Part shown: positions 49,980 through 61,030 of the stretch, in pieces
How the letters are laid out: the number at the start of each line of letters is the position of its first letter
Position numbering within the stretch: the first letter of the stretch is position 1
Source of the DNA: Bombyx mori
Lineage: Eukaryota; Arthropoda; Insecta; Lepidoptera; Bombycidae
DNA: 64,000 nt
Direction: 5' to 3'
Assembly (NCBI RefSeq): GCF_030269925.1
Contig: NC_085128.1
Location: 3,908,501 to 3,972,500 of the forward strand
Translations under genes and position numbers: made by a program
Notes under the pieces: model-generated
Told to the model about the DNA's origin: nothing
What the model saw: the letters and a program-made list of their open reading frames with translations, nothing else
The model's database searches: none

Positions 49980-52350
49980 TTTTCATACAAAAAATTTAAA
50001 ACAGAAATTTTTAATAAATAAAACAAGAATCCGTGGCAAAAACAATGATTAAAACATAACGATGCGACACGACTTTCACGTTACTAAATATATTTCGAAC
50101 TAACAGAATTGTTGTTAACTTCAGCTCGTTATGTCGGGCGAGACGTTGCCAGTTCGTATTCTGACTAACTTCAACTCTATAACTGTAGTTTCGGTTTTAA
50201 TATCGTTTTACGAATTTCAACTCTGCTGCCTACGATTTAGATGTCAGTTCGCAATAACGTATACATATTTTGTTATATGTTAAGGGTAAGATTCACACAT
50301 AAACGGGAAGATTTAATGCTATAGCTTTAGAAACTTTGAAACTTGTGTAATAATAAAGCGAATAAGCACGAGAAATGATGAATGAAGTCATAACTATCAC
50401 TCATTATAACCTCAGGTAAAGGTGGTATACAGTATTTATGCCAGTATAGGTATGTATATCCATAGATAGTCGTCGTGGCCTAAAGGATAAGGCGTCCGGT
50501 GTATTCGTATGTAGCGATGCGTCAGTGTTTGAATCCCGCCGACAGGTACCAATTTTTCCAATGAAATACGTACTTAAGAAATGACTTCCACGGTGAAGGA
50601 ACAGCATTGTGTAATAAACAGCAAACCCGCAAAATTATAATTTGCGTAATCACTGGTGGTAGGTACCACTGCCCTGCCTGCCTGCCTGCGTTGTACTGTT
50701 AAAAGGGAGACCTCACAACTCATGTCTCAAGGTGGGTGGCCGCATTTACATTGTAGATGTCTATGGGCTAGGGTAACCACTAACATCCGGGGGACCGTGA
50801 GCTCGTCCATTCATCAATGCAATAAAAAAAATCTTCATTCTTTTTCCTAATTCTTATCCTGATCTCACATTATGTGGGTTCGGGGCTGCGTGTTCTTTTA
50901 TTCCGCTGCATATGGATTTCGAATTAACGACCGGTCGCTTGTTTAACACCAACCCGCCTTGGACTATGTAATAAAATCATTAAATACATTGGTGTAGTAA
51001 ACACTGCTCTCGTGTTTTGTTTATTTAGTGCATAGAACATATTTAAATTTAAATATTTAGTGCATAGAACAAAGCAATAAAGATGCAATTCGCACGCGGT
51101 AGCAATGAAATGTATACGTTTGTCCTTTTTCAGTGTTACTTCATCGAATATCGAATCGCAACGGTTCTAAGGAGTTTTTATTTTAAAAATTGTCACTTAT
51201 ATTTGATATGGAAACTCACATAAAACAACAGACTTCTCCTTAATGAAGAAAGTAACAATTTTTCCTCACATTTTCTACGCATCGTGCGCCTACATATTCA
51301 CAGTCAACCTCAGAAGGCTGTAATCATTTTACGTCCCTTTCTAACGCATCAAAAAGCTTGATATGCATATGAAACGCCCACACGTTTACAACCGCGTTTA
51401 TGTTCTTGCATTCCGATTATATTTTGTTTCGTTCTCTCTAGAACGTTTCATTGGGGTTCGAATGAGATGGACTATCTGCGCAGTGTCATCGACACAGGCT
51501 TCGCAGCCGATGGCAGTCGCTCGACCGCCTCAAGTCGGTAGTATCGTCGTTAAAATAAATCATTCAACTTAAAATCGATAAATAAATAAATTAAAAAAAA
51601 AACGAACGAATATTCGAAAAACAAATTTTGTATTAAAAGTCTATGTACCATCGTTTGTTGGTGTACTGAGTGATTATAGATGGTTTTGGTGTTTTGTGAT
51701 CCGCTGGAACTGTGTTACATTTAAAGTCCCGTTGCCCATAACAGGTATGTATAATGTTGACATTGCTAAGGTGTTATTTCATTAACTTTTTCTTTCGATA
51801 ACATTATTCTCTTAACAATTCACAAAGCGAACCATTTATTATATTGTAGCTAACATTTTAAAGTGATTTATAAACACCATGACTAATAATAGCCCAGTCA
51901 CAACCAGTTCAAAGGAGGTCAGAATTTGTTAAGCTTTTCATTAGACTGTTGTTACAAGTCTGGAAAACTGTTGCATTTGAAACTACCTTACAACGTAACT
52001 AAACTTTTTAGACTTAAAACCAACTGTAGATTGTAATAGTTTGCGTTGTTCATTTCGTTTAAATCACAAGGAGAAATGTATAAAGCTTTCGTTTATAGTA
52101 ATAATAATAGTTGTGGATTTATTGACCTGGTATAATGAGAAGGAAAGAAAAACCACAATGTTGATGAGGAATGAAGAGTAAAATGACTGACAGTTAATAC
52201 TGTACAGCAAAACACTAAGCTCTTGAAGCAAACAGTATTTTTGATGCTTATTACTCCTCATCAATTGAAAGTAGTGCGCTAGACACGTCCTTGCGGATCC
52301 ATCAGATCTAATACTTGCATTAGACGCCTTCAGCTCTAACACTAGGAGCT
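49980..52350. other. flank upstream of the ABCG gene
   Basis: AT-rich, with one Bm1. No exon of an ABCG5-like partner was seen. Around 51400-51560 the base composition is less AT-rich (CATCGACACAGGCTTCGCAG) and could hold a non-coding first exon, but nothing decides it. Confidence 0.4.
50467..50830 (+). mobile_element. Bm1 SINE, full length with internal deletion
   Basis: Missing about 60 bases around the CTATTTCTGCCGTG box, replaced by CCTGCCTGCCTGCCTG. About 490 bases upstream of the ABCG start. Confidence 0.8.
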
Positions 52351-52359
52351 GGTTTAGGG

Positions 52360-52625
52360 ACCCCGGTAACCGTACTCGTCGAACTCAGCAAGGGGTTCAT
52401 CGTGCAACCTAAACCATGCATCAGTACGCGGAGTTTCTCGCCAGGTCATCTCAGCGGGTCGTAATTCCGATGCGGTAATAGATTCATTTGCGAAGCAGTT
52501 GCTCTTGAGTTGTTAAGTCTCCTTCGGAGACGCTCGGGCAGCTGTTAGCAAATCCCACCCCTCATGGCTGAGCCTTTGCTCGCCCACCTGTCCTGGTGAA
52601 ACTGGAAAGGCGTCCAAGCCACCAG
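52360..52625 (+). repeat. repeat family B, diverged
   Basis: TCTCGCCAGGTCATCTCAGC core with a 40-base insertion around GTCTCCTTCGGAGACGC. Confidence 0.55.
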
Positions 52626-52779
52626 TAATCCTTCAATCATAAAAAAAGTTGAAAGTAGCATCCACTCCAGTAGGTAACATAGTGTTGGTGTTTTAATATA
52701 CTGAGCGGCTGGTGTGGCCAATTTACTAAGATTCTTGCCCAAAAGCAAACGCATGCTCCAGTCTAGGTTTCTTTTGCCT

Positions 52780-53260
52780 AATACGTTCTGAGGAATTGTG
52801 TGAGATTAGCCCGCCGTCTCGTTTCTATCATCGCACCGCCCACCGCCTGAGCAAAGTTTATCTTTTCCCTAACTATTCGCCTAAGAGGCTATTCCAGCTA
52901 CTCCCGGGCGAGTAGGTGAGCTCACGGGCTCAACCTGAGAGAATTTCCTAACATTAGCCCTACCAAGAGTAGTGCTTCGCAGAATCTACCACCAGATCGG
53001 AATCGCGACCCTCTGAGAAAATCCGGCCAGAAACTCAGTGGGCAAAGCTTATCCATACTGTGTAGAATTATAGCTTCATAAACAGTGTGTTTACAGAGGT
53101 TTTGCCACGTACCATCCGGCTTTGCAATGAAATGTCTTCCACGGTGTTTTAACTGTGCTATGATATGTCTTTATTCAAAAAGAGCTTGTGGAGAATCCTC
53201 AGCGGTAGGCTTGGCCGTGCCTCTGGCATTGCTGACGTCCATGACTGACGCTTAGCTATT
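52780..53260 (+). mobile_element. decayed jockey 3' fragment split by a family B insertion
   Basis: Jockey pieces 52780-52862 and 53054-53260 flank an inverted family B copy. The target duplication is AAAGTTTATC (52853-52862) versus AAAGCTTATC (53044-53053). Many substitutions, so this is an old copy. Confidence 0.65.
52863..53043 (-). repeat. repeat family B inside a jockey fragment
   Basis: Flanked by the 10-bp duplication described for the jockey copy, which shows that the family moves by retroposition-type insertion. Confidence 0.7.
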
Positions 53261-53303
53261 GCATATTGGGTATATTGCGTCTAACATTGCTGACGTCGGC
53301 TAG

Positions 53304-53615
53304 ATGGGGCGATGCTTGTCTGCCCAAGCTAATTATAAAAATGGTGAGCAACAAACAGATCAATACAAATTCACAGATACTTCAGTCATTAATTACGAAT
53401 TTGTTACTAGATTCCGTAGTCAGTGTTTTCAAACAAAAGCGCAAAAATCCATATTAAATCTTCAGCAGTCAGCTACAAGACAAAGTAGCACATGGATCGA
53501 TGAATTGGCATTGCAGTCGGAACATGACAGACCTTCAAATATGAAATTACATATTAAAAAAGTGTGTGTGTCCGCTCCGACGCACGACTGGAGTTTACTG
53601 GATATAAAAAATTAA
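53304..53615 (+). CDS. orphan ORF, about 100 residues
   Basis: An uninterrupted frame ending in TAA has protein-like composition after residue 12 (KFTDTSVINYEFVTRF ... STWIDELALQSEHDRP ... APTHDWSLLDIKN). It starts just past a decayed jockey 3' end, so the ATG is unlikely to be the real start; it could be a last exon (a CAACAAACAG acceptor lies at about 53357) or a transposon relic. No family recognised. Confidence 0.3.
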   Translation: MGRCLSAQANYKNGEQQTDQYKFTDTSVINYEFVTRFRSQCFQTKAQKSILNLQQSATRQSSTWIDELALQSEHDRPSNMKLHIKKVCVSAPTHDWSLLDIKN

Positions 53616-53814
53616 ACGAAACAATACGAGAAATAGTTCTATATTACGACAACACGATACACTACAGATTATTAACAAATTAACGAGACACAAAACAAAC
53701 GACTAACAAATATATGAAAATACAATAATGAGAGAAACGCGCGATCAGTACGAGGCTTTGTGGCGGACTGCCGGCGCAGCAGCCCGGCGTCACCTGCGAT
53801 AACGCGGCCGCGCG

Positions 53815-53865
53815 TTGGCTCCTGATTGGCGCGCGCACGCATCACGCAATCAGGAGCCAATCAGG
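53815..53865. promoter_or_regulatory. inverted pair of perfect CCAAT (NF-Y) boxes
   Basis: A 14-bp perfect inverted repeat (TTGGCTCCTGATTG at 53815-53828, CAATCAGGAGCCAA at 53847-53860) with an 18-base GC-rich loop. Each arm carries GCCAATCAGG, the full NF-Y consensus, in opposite orientation. The surrounding 53750-53880 is unusually CpG-rich. A TATATA lies to the right (53931-53936). It suggests a promoter or CpG island, but no adjoining gene could be assigned. Confidence 0.45.
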
Positions 53866-54879
53866 CGCATAACGCATTTCGTGTGACATGCTAGTACGAT
53901 TTTGGTCCCCATAATTTTCATACCCCGGGCCTATATATGTAAATCGATTCTAAAGGAGTAAACTCCAAAAATACGATCTTGATTATCCTTTTAAATTTAG
54001 TAAAGTTTCGTAAAGTATTTTGTGTAAATATAGAAATGAGCTCGTTCGTTATCTAAATCGTCGCTGGAGTTAAAGAGCAAGAAAATCACTATGTGAATTC
54101 CGCGCGTGCGTCTATTCTTTCTTTTGTTTTTTATGTTGAAAATTAATATCCATATACAACAATCAGGGCCGCTTGCCACTAGGGCGCCGAGTTAATCCAT
54201 CACTGTTAATCTATGCTCAACCTATTTTCTTTACAATATTTTTCGGGAGCTGTAATCCCAAATTTTACCCTACAGATTTGTTAATACTCGTGTAGCCGAA
54301 CGCAATTTATAAAATCAAAATAAATTTATAACCAAATTCAAACGGCACAAAATATCTAGGCAGGAGTTAGTTCAAGAAATCTGACGCCCACATTACAGAA
54401 CGACGTGTTCCTAAAAAAAAAACTGGTCTAGAATACAAAAAGTCGTACAATCTAAGCGATTCAAGTGGCGTCCGTGGCGATTCAAGGATACAGGCTAAAA
54501 CAAAGGCCGGTGTAACGAACTCCGGGATGAGTCAGTGTCTTGGCAGCTGACCGTGATACATGACTTTAAGGCAACGTTTTGACCTTTCCAAGGCTTTTTA
54601 TGGTACTTAATCGTTTAGTTCCGTTGAGGTTTTGACGCCGAAATTGATATTACCAAGAAATTATGAAATAACAACAATATCTAAATGTATTGGGATTGCT
54701 ATAATGGTTTTTTAGCTTTTTTAATAAAGTAGTCACCAAAATTCATAGATTTTAAGACTTTTTACTACAACTACAGGGATGGATTAGGTAGTTAGTTCTA
54801 TTCTATGCCACTGCCTGCCTTCAAAAATCGTGCTAGTGCATTATTATACAATAGATGTATACAGTATTGATGGTGCTAA

Positions 54880-55025
54880 TTACCAAACCCATTGACTTTC
54901 TCGCTGGGTCCTCTCAGTGGGTCGTGATTTCGCTACATCGGTAGATTCTGCGAAGCACTACTCTTACTAAGGCTAGTTTTAGCAAATTTTCTCAGATGGA
55001 GCCCGTGAGCTCACCTACCCATCCG
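54880..55025 (+). repeat. repeat family B fragment
   Basis: CCTCTCAGTGGGTCGTGATT and GTAGATTCTGCGAAGCACTA preserved. Confidence 0.6.
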
Positions 55026-55299
55026 CGCAAATTTGGAAAAATATGCTAATTTCCACGGTAGGTAATGCACTTAATTTATTTTAAGTCCGAGACTCCCATG
55101 AAATGTGTCAGGCTTGGCGAAGTGTACTATATCTATACTGTTTCTGAATTTTCTGGTGTATTTTTATTGATTTATAACAATATAGGTACTCCCATTATTT
55201 ACATGATGTTGCGGTTTCTGAGGCCTATTTCCTAAATAGAAGTAGTCTCTATTTACCTACTCCAGGTATAATAAAAATCAAGTCTTCAGAAATCATCAT

Positions 55300-55505
55300 T
55301 TGCGTAATTAGGTGGCACATTTTTTGAATCCTCACAGGACAGGTACCACCATCATGTCTATTTTCTGCCGCGAAACAGTAATGCGTTTCGATTTGAAAGG
55401 CGGAGCAGCCGTTGTACTGTAAAACTGAGATTTGAGATTCATCTCTCAACGTGGTCGGCACCTTTTAAGATATTGATGGGCCTCGATAACTACTTAAAAC
55501 CTAAA
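55300..55505 (+). mobile_element. Bm1 SINE, degenerate
   Basis: TAATGCGTTTCGATTTGAAA core preserved, tail lost. Confidence 0.6.
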
Positions 55506-56332
55506 AAAATTGTGTTCGCGATGCAGTACCAGTTAGCGAAGGTATTTAGGCCGATAAAGAGGCGTGCTGGATGTAGCTGGTCGTAATTAATTGACAACCG
55601 ATAATTGAGGTTGCATAAGAAACGAAGCGACGAAACACCTTGTGCTAACGTAAGCAAAAAACACTATCCATCTTCTCGAAATGATCATTTTTATAAATCG
55701 TGTTTTGTAACCAATTGCTACATAACACGAAACGTTGCTAAAACATGAACATCATTATTCGTTTTTGTTTTAAATTGATGATATAAGAACTCCTCTAATT
55801 AACTTTGTAGAAATCCTAACATTATGGTTCCGAGATGGTTAACAAGCTGCATCAAATTACTACCTGTATGCAGTATGCTGACGCTACAGTTTTTGCATAT
55901 TATGAATGTAGATAACATGTTTCACTGGCACAGTCGCCTCGCGTTCTCAATAGGAAATACAAAACTAATCTACAATATGTGAGACTGATTATTGCTAATT
56001 AAATGAAATACATTAATTTGCCAAACTATTCATTGCTTGCGCAAATGTCTCCTCAGAAGTGCCAACGACAGCCGTACCAAGATTCTAGAAATTGGATAAA
56101 CCTTTTTGAAAGCGTCGGCTGCGATGAAAAAAAATAAAAAGACATGCACTTCATGCACTGGATTTATTGAGTTATTTTTTTGTTTACCTAATAATGCATA
56201 AGAATAAACCAGTCGTGAGTAACCCATGACACTCACGACAAAGACAAATTGAAAATCGCTTCACTAAAGTGAGGAATAAACTTTATAAAGCGTGATTGTC
56301 GAAAGAAAACATCCTAAAAGAAATTTGATTTT

Positions 56333-56445
56333 TTTTATTGCCCTTGTAGGCAGACGAGCATACGGCCCACCTGATGGTGAGTGGTTACCGTCGCCCATGG
56401 ACTTCAGCAATGCCAGGGACAGAGCCAAGCCGCTGCCTACCGTTG
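56333..56445 (-). mobile_element. jockey 3' end
   Basis: Inverted 3'UTR with T-run, well preserved. Intergenic. Confidence 0.65.
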
Positions 56446-56694
56446 CATGCTATTATTTGAGACATAATTCCTAGCTTACTTCCATTAATAGATATGACTT
56501 TTTAGAATTTCCTAAAAGCTATACAAACAGCATTAGCAGTATAAAATAGCTGTGATTTACTCTTGAGATTAACCTTGAATTAAATAATTGGAAGTAACAA
56601 CAATTTAACTGAGACTAAGACTAAAGTGTTTGTTGCACGGTCTGTTAATGGTAACATAATTTTGTAAAAACCTAAATTATTAATACTGGCCCGC

Positions 56695-56809
56695 TACCGG
56701 AGCATGACTCGTTAAGAGTATTTCTGTAAAATGTAATCATCATCATCATCATGATGATGATTACATTACCGGAGCATGACTCGTTAAGAGTATTTCTGTA
56801 AAATGTAAT
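56695..56809. repeat. 43-bp direct repeats flanking a 17-bp-stem hairpin
   Basis: Identical 43-base copies at 56695-56737 and 56767-56809. Between and overlapping them is a perfect inverted repeat: AATGTAATCATCATCAT (56730-56746), a 4-base loop, and its complement (56751-56767). Confidence 0.9.
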
Positions 56810-57077
56810 AACGTATGTTAATATCGAAATTTTAGTCTAAAGCAGGTTGCATTTGCATATTTGGAAAGAAGCGTGGTACGAGGTGTAATGTGTTACAGAT
56901 TTTCAATGTAGTTCAGCACTTCCTGACTTCAGAGCTGTATTTGAAAATAGAAAACAGTCTCCAATTTCAATTATTGAATTAAAGTTTACAGTCTGAGAAC
57001 AGGGTATGCGTGTACTGGTTTTCGTTAATCTGTACACATCGTGTTTTGATTGGTAGGTTTTAAAATTTATTAGTTAC

Positions 57078-57366
57078 TAGCTGACCCGGCAGACTTCGTA
57101 GTGCCCCGATAAATAAAAGACCTAAACTTTTGTATAAAATAAACTTAAAACAAACAAAAGGAATCCGTCCGACGGGGGACACATCAAAGGAATAACAAAA
57201 TTGTTATTTTTTTATTTAACTCCGAGCATTTTCATATTTATCTTACCTTTTAAACCTTCTCTGGACTTCCACAAATAATTCAAGACCAAAATTAACCAAA
57301 TCAGTCCAGCGGTTCTCGAGTTTTAGCGATACTAACGAACAGCAATTCATTTTTATATATATAGAT
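57078..57366. repeat. repeat D, standalone copy
   Basis: Near full length, very similar to 13095-13388, from TAGCTGACCCGGCAGACTTC to TATATATATAGATTA. Confidence 0.7.
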
Positions 57367-58094
57367 TAATTTTTTGGTTGACATACTCGTATATAAACTT
57401 ATTTCTACATTTTCTACATTATGCAAATGCAACTACTCAGTTACCATTTTATCAAGAATTGTCATATTTCGCAAACTACAAATCGTTTAAAAACAAACTA
57501 CATAATATAAAAAAGATTTAAAAAAAAACAACGTTGAATCATCAAAATGCAATTTAACAATAATCCATACACACTCAGAGAACACACTCGGAGAATGACT
57601 CAGGTGAATTGATCTGCGATGAAATAGGAAAAACCAGATTCAAGACCGCAAAAGAAATTTAAAGCTACGTTCGGAATGTGGAACGGGAGAACAATCTCAT
57701 GTCTAAAGTCTATTTTATGGTTCGATTATATAAAAAATAATAAAAATTTATTGTGAGAGGTTTTTGTTCGAGAATGCTAACCTTTAGGTATAATGCTTAT
57801 GGCCGAGCCAATTTAAGTCATATATCATGAGTTTAAGTATGTCAGTATACTTAGCTGCTAATATAGAGATTATTTAGCACATACAGATAAAGCCTCGGAC
57901 GCCAATATCTATGTAGTTGTAATGTGTATACTTCGCATTTGCACTTGAGACAGATAAATTCAGAACATAAATCCAGTAGCAACAAGGATCTAGGCAAATA
58001 ACCACAATAAGAAGCACATAGTACTTTCTGTGAAAATAAAATCTGAGAGAATTTGGAGTCTTAATAATTCCAATTAAAAACAAAAAAACAAACT

Positions 58095-58355
58095 TTTTTT
58101 TTCTACCTAAGCTGATAGCCTTGACAGGCTATATCAGCGTCGCCTTAACTAGTGGGTGAGCTCACGGGGCTCAAACCTGATGACGTTGCTAACACGTACC
58201 CTAACAAGAGCCGTGCTTCGCAGAATCTAATACCGCATCGGAATCGCGACCTACTGAGAAGATCCAGCGAGAAACTCAGTGGGTTGTGTCTGAGGGTTAA
58301 TTTACTCGTAGAGCCCTTCGTCGCGAGTGACGGGTTCGACGAGAACGATAACCGC
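58095..58355 (-). repeat. repeat family B
   Basis: T-run at 58094, good preservation; lies just downstream of the orphan exon. Confidence 0.7.
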
Positions 58356-58611
58356 AAGCAACACTAAAAAGAGACAATCACATCCATTAATAGAATTTAG
58401 CAAGAATGCAATACTTCTGAAGGGTTCACTTCTTCCGCACTAAGGTTTAATAGTAAATAAATATATTTATCCGGTCAGAATTTTCGACGGTGAAATTAAC
58501 CAAGCCTATGTTATCTTCCAGTAAAACAACTAGTAGTAATAAATATAATTCATTCAAAAAATTACACAATGCGTTTGTAAAGAGCGCGCATGTTTTCATC
58601 CAAGTGATGTC

Positions 58612-58775
58612 TTAATACAAGGTACATGTGTTATCGTGGCAGTGAAATTTCAATATCATCACGTCGTTTTTGGTCCAATTATAATATTTATTCATTTCGA
58701 GACCCGGACATTCCACAGTGGTGATGGTGCAAGATTTTGTGTAGTTGGCTTCGATCATAATAGTACGTAGTTGGG
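58612..58775 (-). CDS. putative terminal exon, Cys-rich orphan
   Basis: The open frame to a TAA has balanced, non-repetitive composition with four cysteines and two N-x-T sequons. It is cut off upstream by a 517-bp retroelement insertion that starts 18 bases beyond the putative acceptor. Treated separately because it may belong to a gene whose other exons I did not find. Confidence 0.35.
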
Positions 58776-61027
58776 CTAATCGTAAAGTATTCACTTCGAA
58801 AGATTGGGTCCCCAACTGATGGCGGCCGCCGGCTCGTTGAGTTGGCTGTTCGCTTCTTCTTTTTTCGGGCCGGGGATCGAACCTCCTACGAGGTCCCTGC
58901 GCTTAGGGGGCGCGCGGGGTATGTGGGACTTGACGATCTGCAGGTGTTGGGACCAGACCGCGGGGCCAAGGAATTTTAGGGCCCTACCGCACTAAACGAC
59001 TCCCCTGCACTCACATCTCCGTCCGGGGTCAGAACCCGGTCAAAGTAGGGGGGTTCCCGCGGTCAACACTACAACCAGATACGCGGCGCCACCCTCTATC
59101 GACCGATAGTCGACGACCAACGACACCAGTCTCCGCGGTACGGCGGCCCTACCAGGCCACCCGGGCGATGTCGCGATGATCCAGGGGGCAGCCGCGTCCC
59201 GGCACAGTGGAAGTTCCGGCGCGGAAGCTCCAATCTCGGCGTGGTGTGCTCGAAGCGTGGTCTCGCCGCCTAAAGATCCTAAAATATCGGGGCCCCGGCC
59301 AGAAAAATAATAATCGTAAAGTATTCATTCATCCCAACAAAAAATTGCCTTTTTCTTCGTTAAATTGTATTTTGACCTCTCTTCTTTTTTATTTTTTTTT
59401 CATTTTGTTAATAGAATTATAATTTATACATTTCATATTAAAATATTATATTTGTTGCTGTTTGTAGGTATAAGATAATATGTGACACTTAGTCGTGCAT
59501 TTCGGTTTGATGGGAAAGCCGTTATATTATACAATTGAGATTTCGACCTCATATCTCAAATGTGGCGGCGTTCAATTTTTTATTTCTATGGACTGCAGTA
59601 ACTGCTTAACGCCAGATGGGCCACGCGAGAAGGTTCCGTGGAAGTAAAGTCTACTGTCGCTAGTATGCTAATATCAGATAACTTCATATGTTTGAGTGCT
59701 TCTAGTATTCATGGCTTTAATTGTAAACGCTTAATGCCAATAGGCTCGTGAGTTGGTCAATCATTTGAGTTAATCCTAATAATAAAAATTCAACCTATAT
59801 TATGAATTAGAAACAATTTACGGTTTTTAAGGAAAACAAAAAAACAGCCACATTGTGATACTGTGGTCAGTGGAGCCTGGCTTAGTAAATATCTAATCGG
59901 TTTACACATAAATGGCCACGGGAAGAGTGTCGTTAAAAATTATGGAATATTCGTGACGAAGTGAAGTCGTGCTAGACGTGTTGTTTCAAACGAAAATGAT
60001 AAACAAGTCGTTCAACTGCTCGTTAGCCCACTGTAAGGTTCTCGGTAAATCTTGACAATGTTAAAGAAATAGCATTTGGGAATTGTTGGCTATCGAAGAA
60101 TTTTTTAAAACTTGTACCTGTCATTGGCGTAATGTTTATTTTTTTGCCTTCCCTATTCGCTGGTAGCCTAAGGGGCTATTCCAACTTCGCGCGGACGGTA
60201 GTGAGGTGGGCTCGACATAAGATAATTTGCTAACACTAGCCTTAACCAGAGCAGTGCTTCGCAGAATCCACCGTCGGATCGGATTCGCGACCCACTGACA
60301 ATATCCAGCGAGAAACTCAGTGGGCTCTATAACAGAATATTTTTTACTGGTGGTAGTACCTCTTGTGAGTCCGCGCGGGTGGGTACCACCATCCTGCCTA
60401 TTTCTGCCGTGAAGCAGTAATGCGTTTCGGTTTGAAGGGTGGGGCAGCCGCTGTAACTATACTTGAGACCTTAGAACTTATATCTCAAGGTGGGTGGCGC
60501 ATTTGCGTTGTAGATGTCTATGGGCTCCCGTGACCACTTAACACCAGGTGGGCTGTGAGTTCGTCTACCCACCTAAACAATAAAAAAAATCTTTCAATGT
60601 TATTTTCATCGACTTCAAGCATGCAACACTTCAATTGATCAATTTGAAAATTGGAACACGTTTCAATGGTTTATATAAATTTAAGATGTTTCTCACGCCT
60701 ATAGGATTCACAACGTAAATACTGTCACCCACTTTGGATACACGAAGTTGAAGCCTTAATTGTGTCTATATATTAGTAGAACGGCTGTTCCATCCTCCAA
60801 CCTGGAATGCATAACTGCTTCGCGTTCAAAATAGACAGGGCAGTGGTACAGGCTTACAATATGCCTTACCACTAGTATGTACATGGGGATCTGCTACCGT
60901 TAGCAAAGCTAGCGAGCGTAACTCTAGTTAAACTAGATGATCAATAAGTACAATACTTACTTTCAGCTATAAGCGTCGTCATAAGTAGCATATAGGTCCA
61001 CGCTAACAGCAATGCGCGCGTAGGCAT
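58612..61027 (-). CDS. candidate small secreted protein, two exons (speculative)
   Basis: Exon 60961-61027 opens MPTRALLLAWTYMLLMTT and looks like a signal peptide, with an in-frame TAG two codons upstream and a consensus donor AAA|GTAAGT (phase 1). Exon 58612-58775 starts after GATTAG in the matching phase. It encodes a Cys-containing, glycosylation-sequon-bearing stretch (NYTKSC, VECPGLE, NWTKND, FHCHDNTC) ending in TAA; together they give 76 residues with four Cys after the leader. Against it: the first exon begins only 4 bases after the stop of a LINE ORF and may be LINE 3'UTR, and the acceptor has a weak pyrimidine tract. I recognise no family. Confidence 0.25.
58777..59327 (+). mobile_element. 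GC-rich retroelement-like insertion, 17-bp duplication
   Basis: 517 GC-rich bases (58794-59310) between perfect copies of TAATCGTAAAGTATTCA at 58777-58793 and 59311-59327, with a short A/TAA tail at the right end. Family not recognised. A frame at 58804-58995 has no known domain. It sits 18 bases from the putative acceptor of the orphan exon. Confidence 0.75.
59490..59640 (+). mobile_element. Bm1 SINE, degenerate 3' half
   Basis: GCATTTCGGTTTGATGGGAA to GGGCCACGCGAG; no A-tail. Confidence 0.5.
60140..60335 (-). repeat. repeat family B, 3' part
   Basis: GTGCTTCGCAGAATCCACCG and GAGAAACTCAGTGGGCTC; adjoins a Bm1. Confidence 0.6.
60344..60590 (+). mobile_element. Bm1 SINE body
   Basis: Well preserved; lies directly beside a family B copy. 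Confidence 0.85.
60700..60885 (-). mobile_element. Bm1 SINE, degenerate
   Basis: GGATTCACAACGTAAATACTG and CATAACTGCTTCGCGTTC remain. Confidence 0.5.
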
Positions 61028-61030
61028 CGG

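Larger units (their letters stand above)
53900..58090. other. intergenic, repeats only
   Basis: Apart from the listed Bm1, family B, jockey, repeat D and hairpin features, I find no convincing coding exon. Confidence 0.4.

Noticed and set aside
58804..58995. ORF in the GC-rich insertion
   Set aside because: Lies wholly inside a duplication-flanked insert; GC-rich sequence gives long frames by chance.
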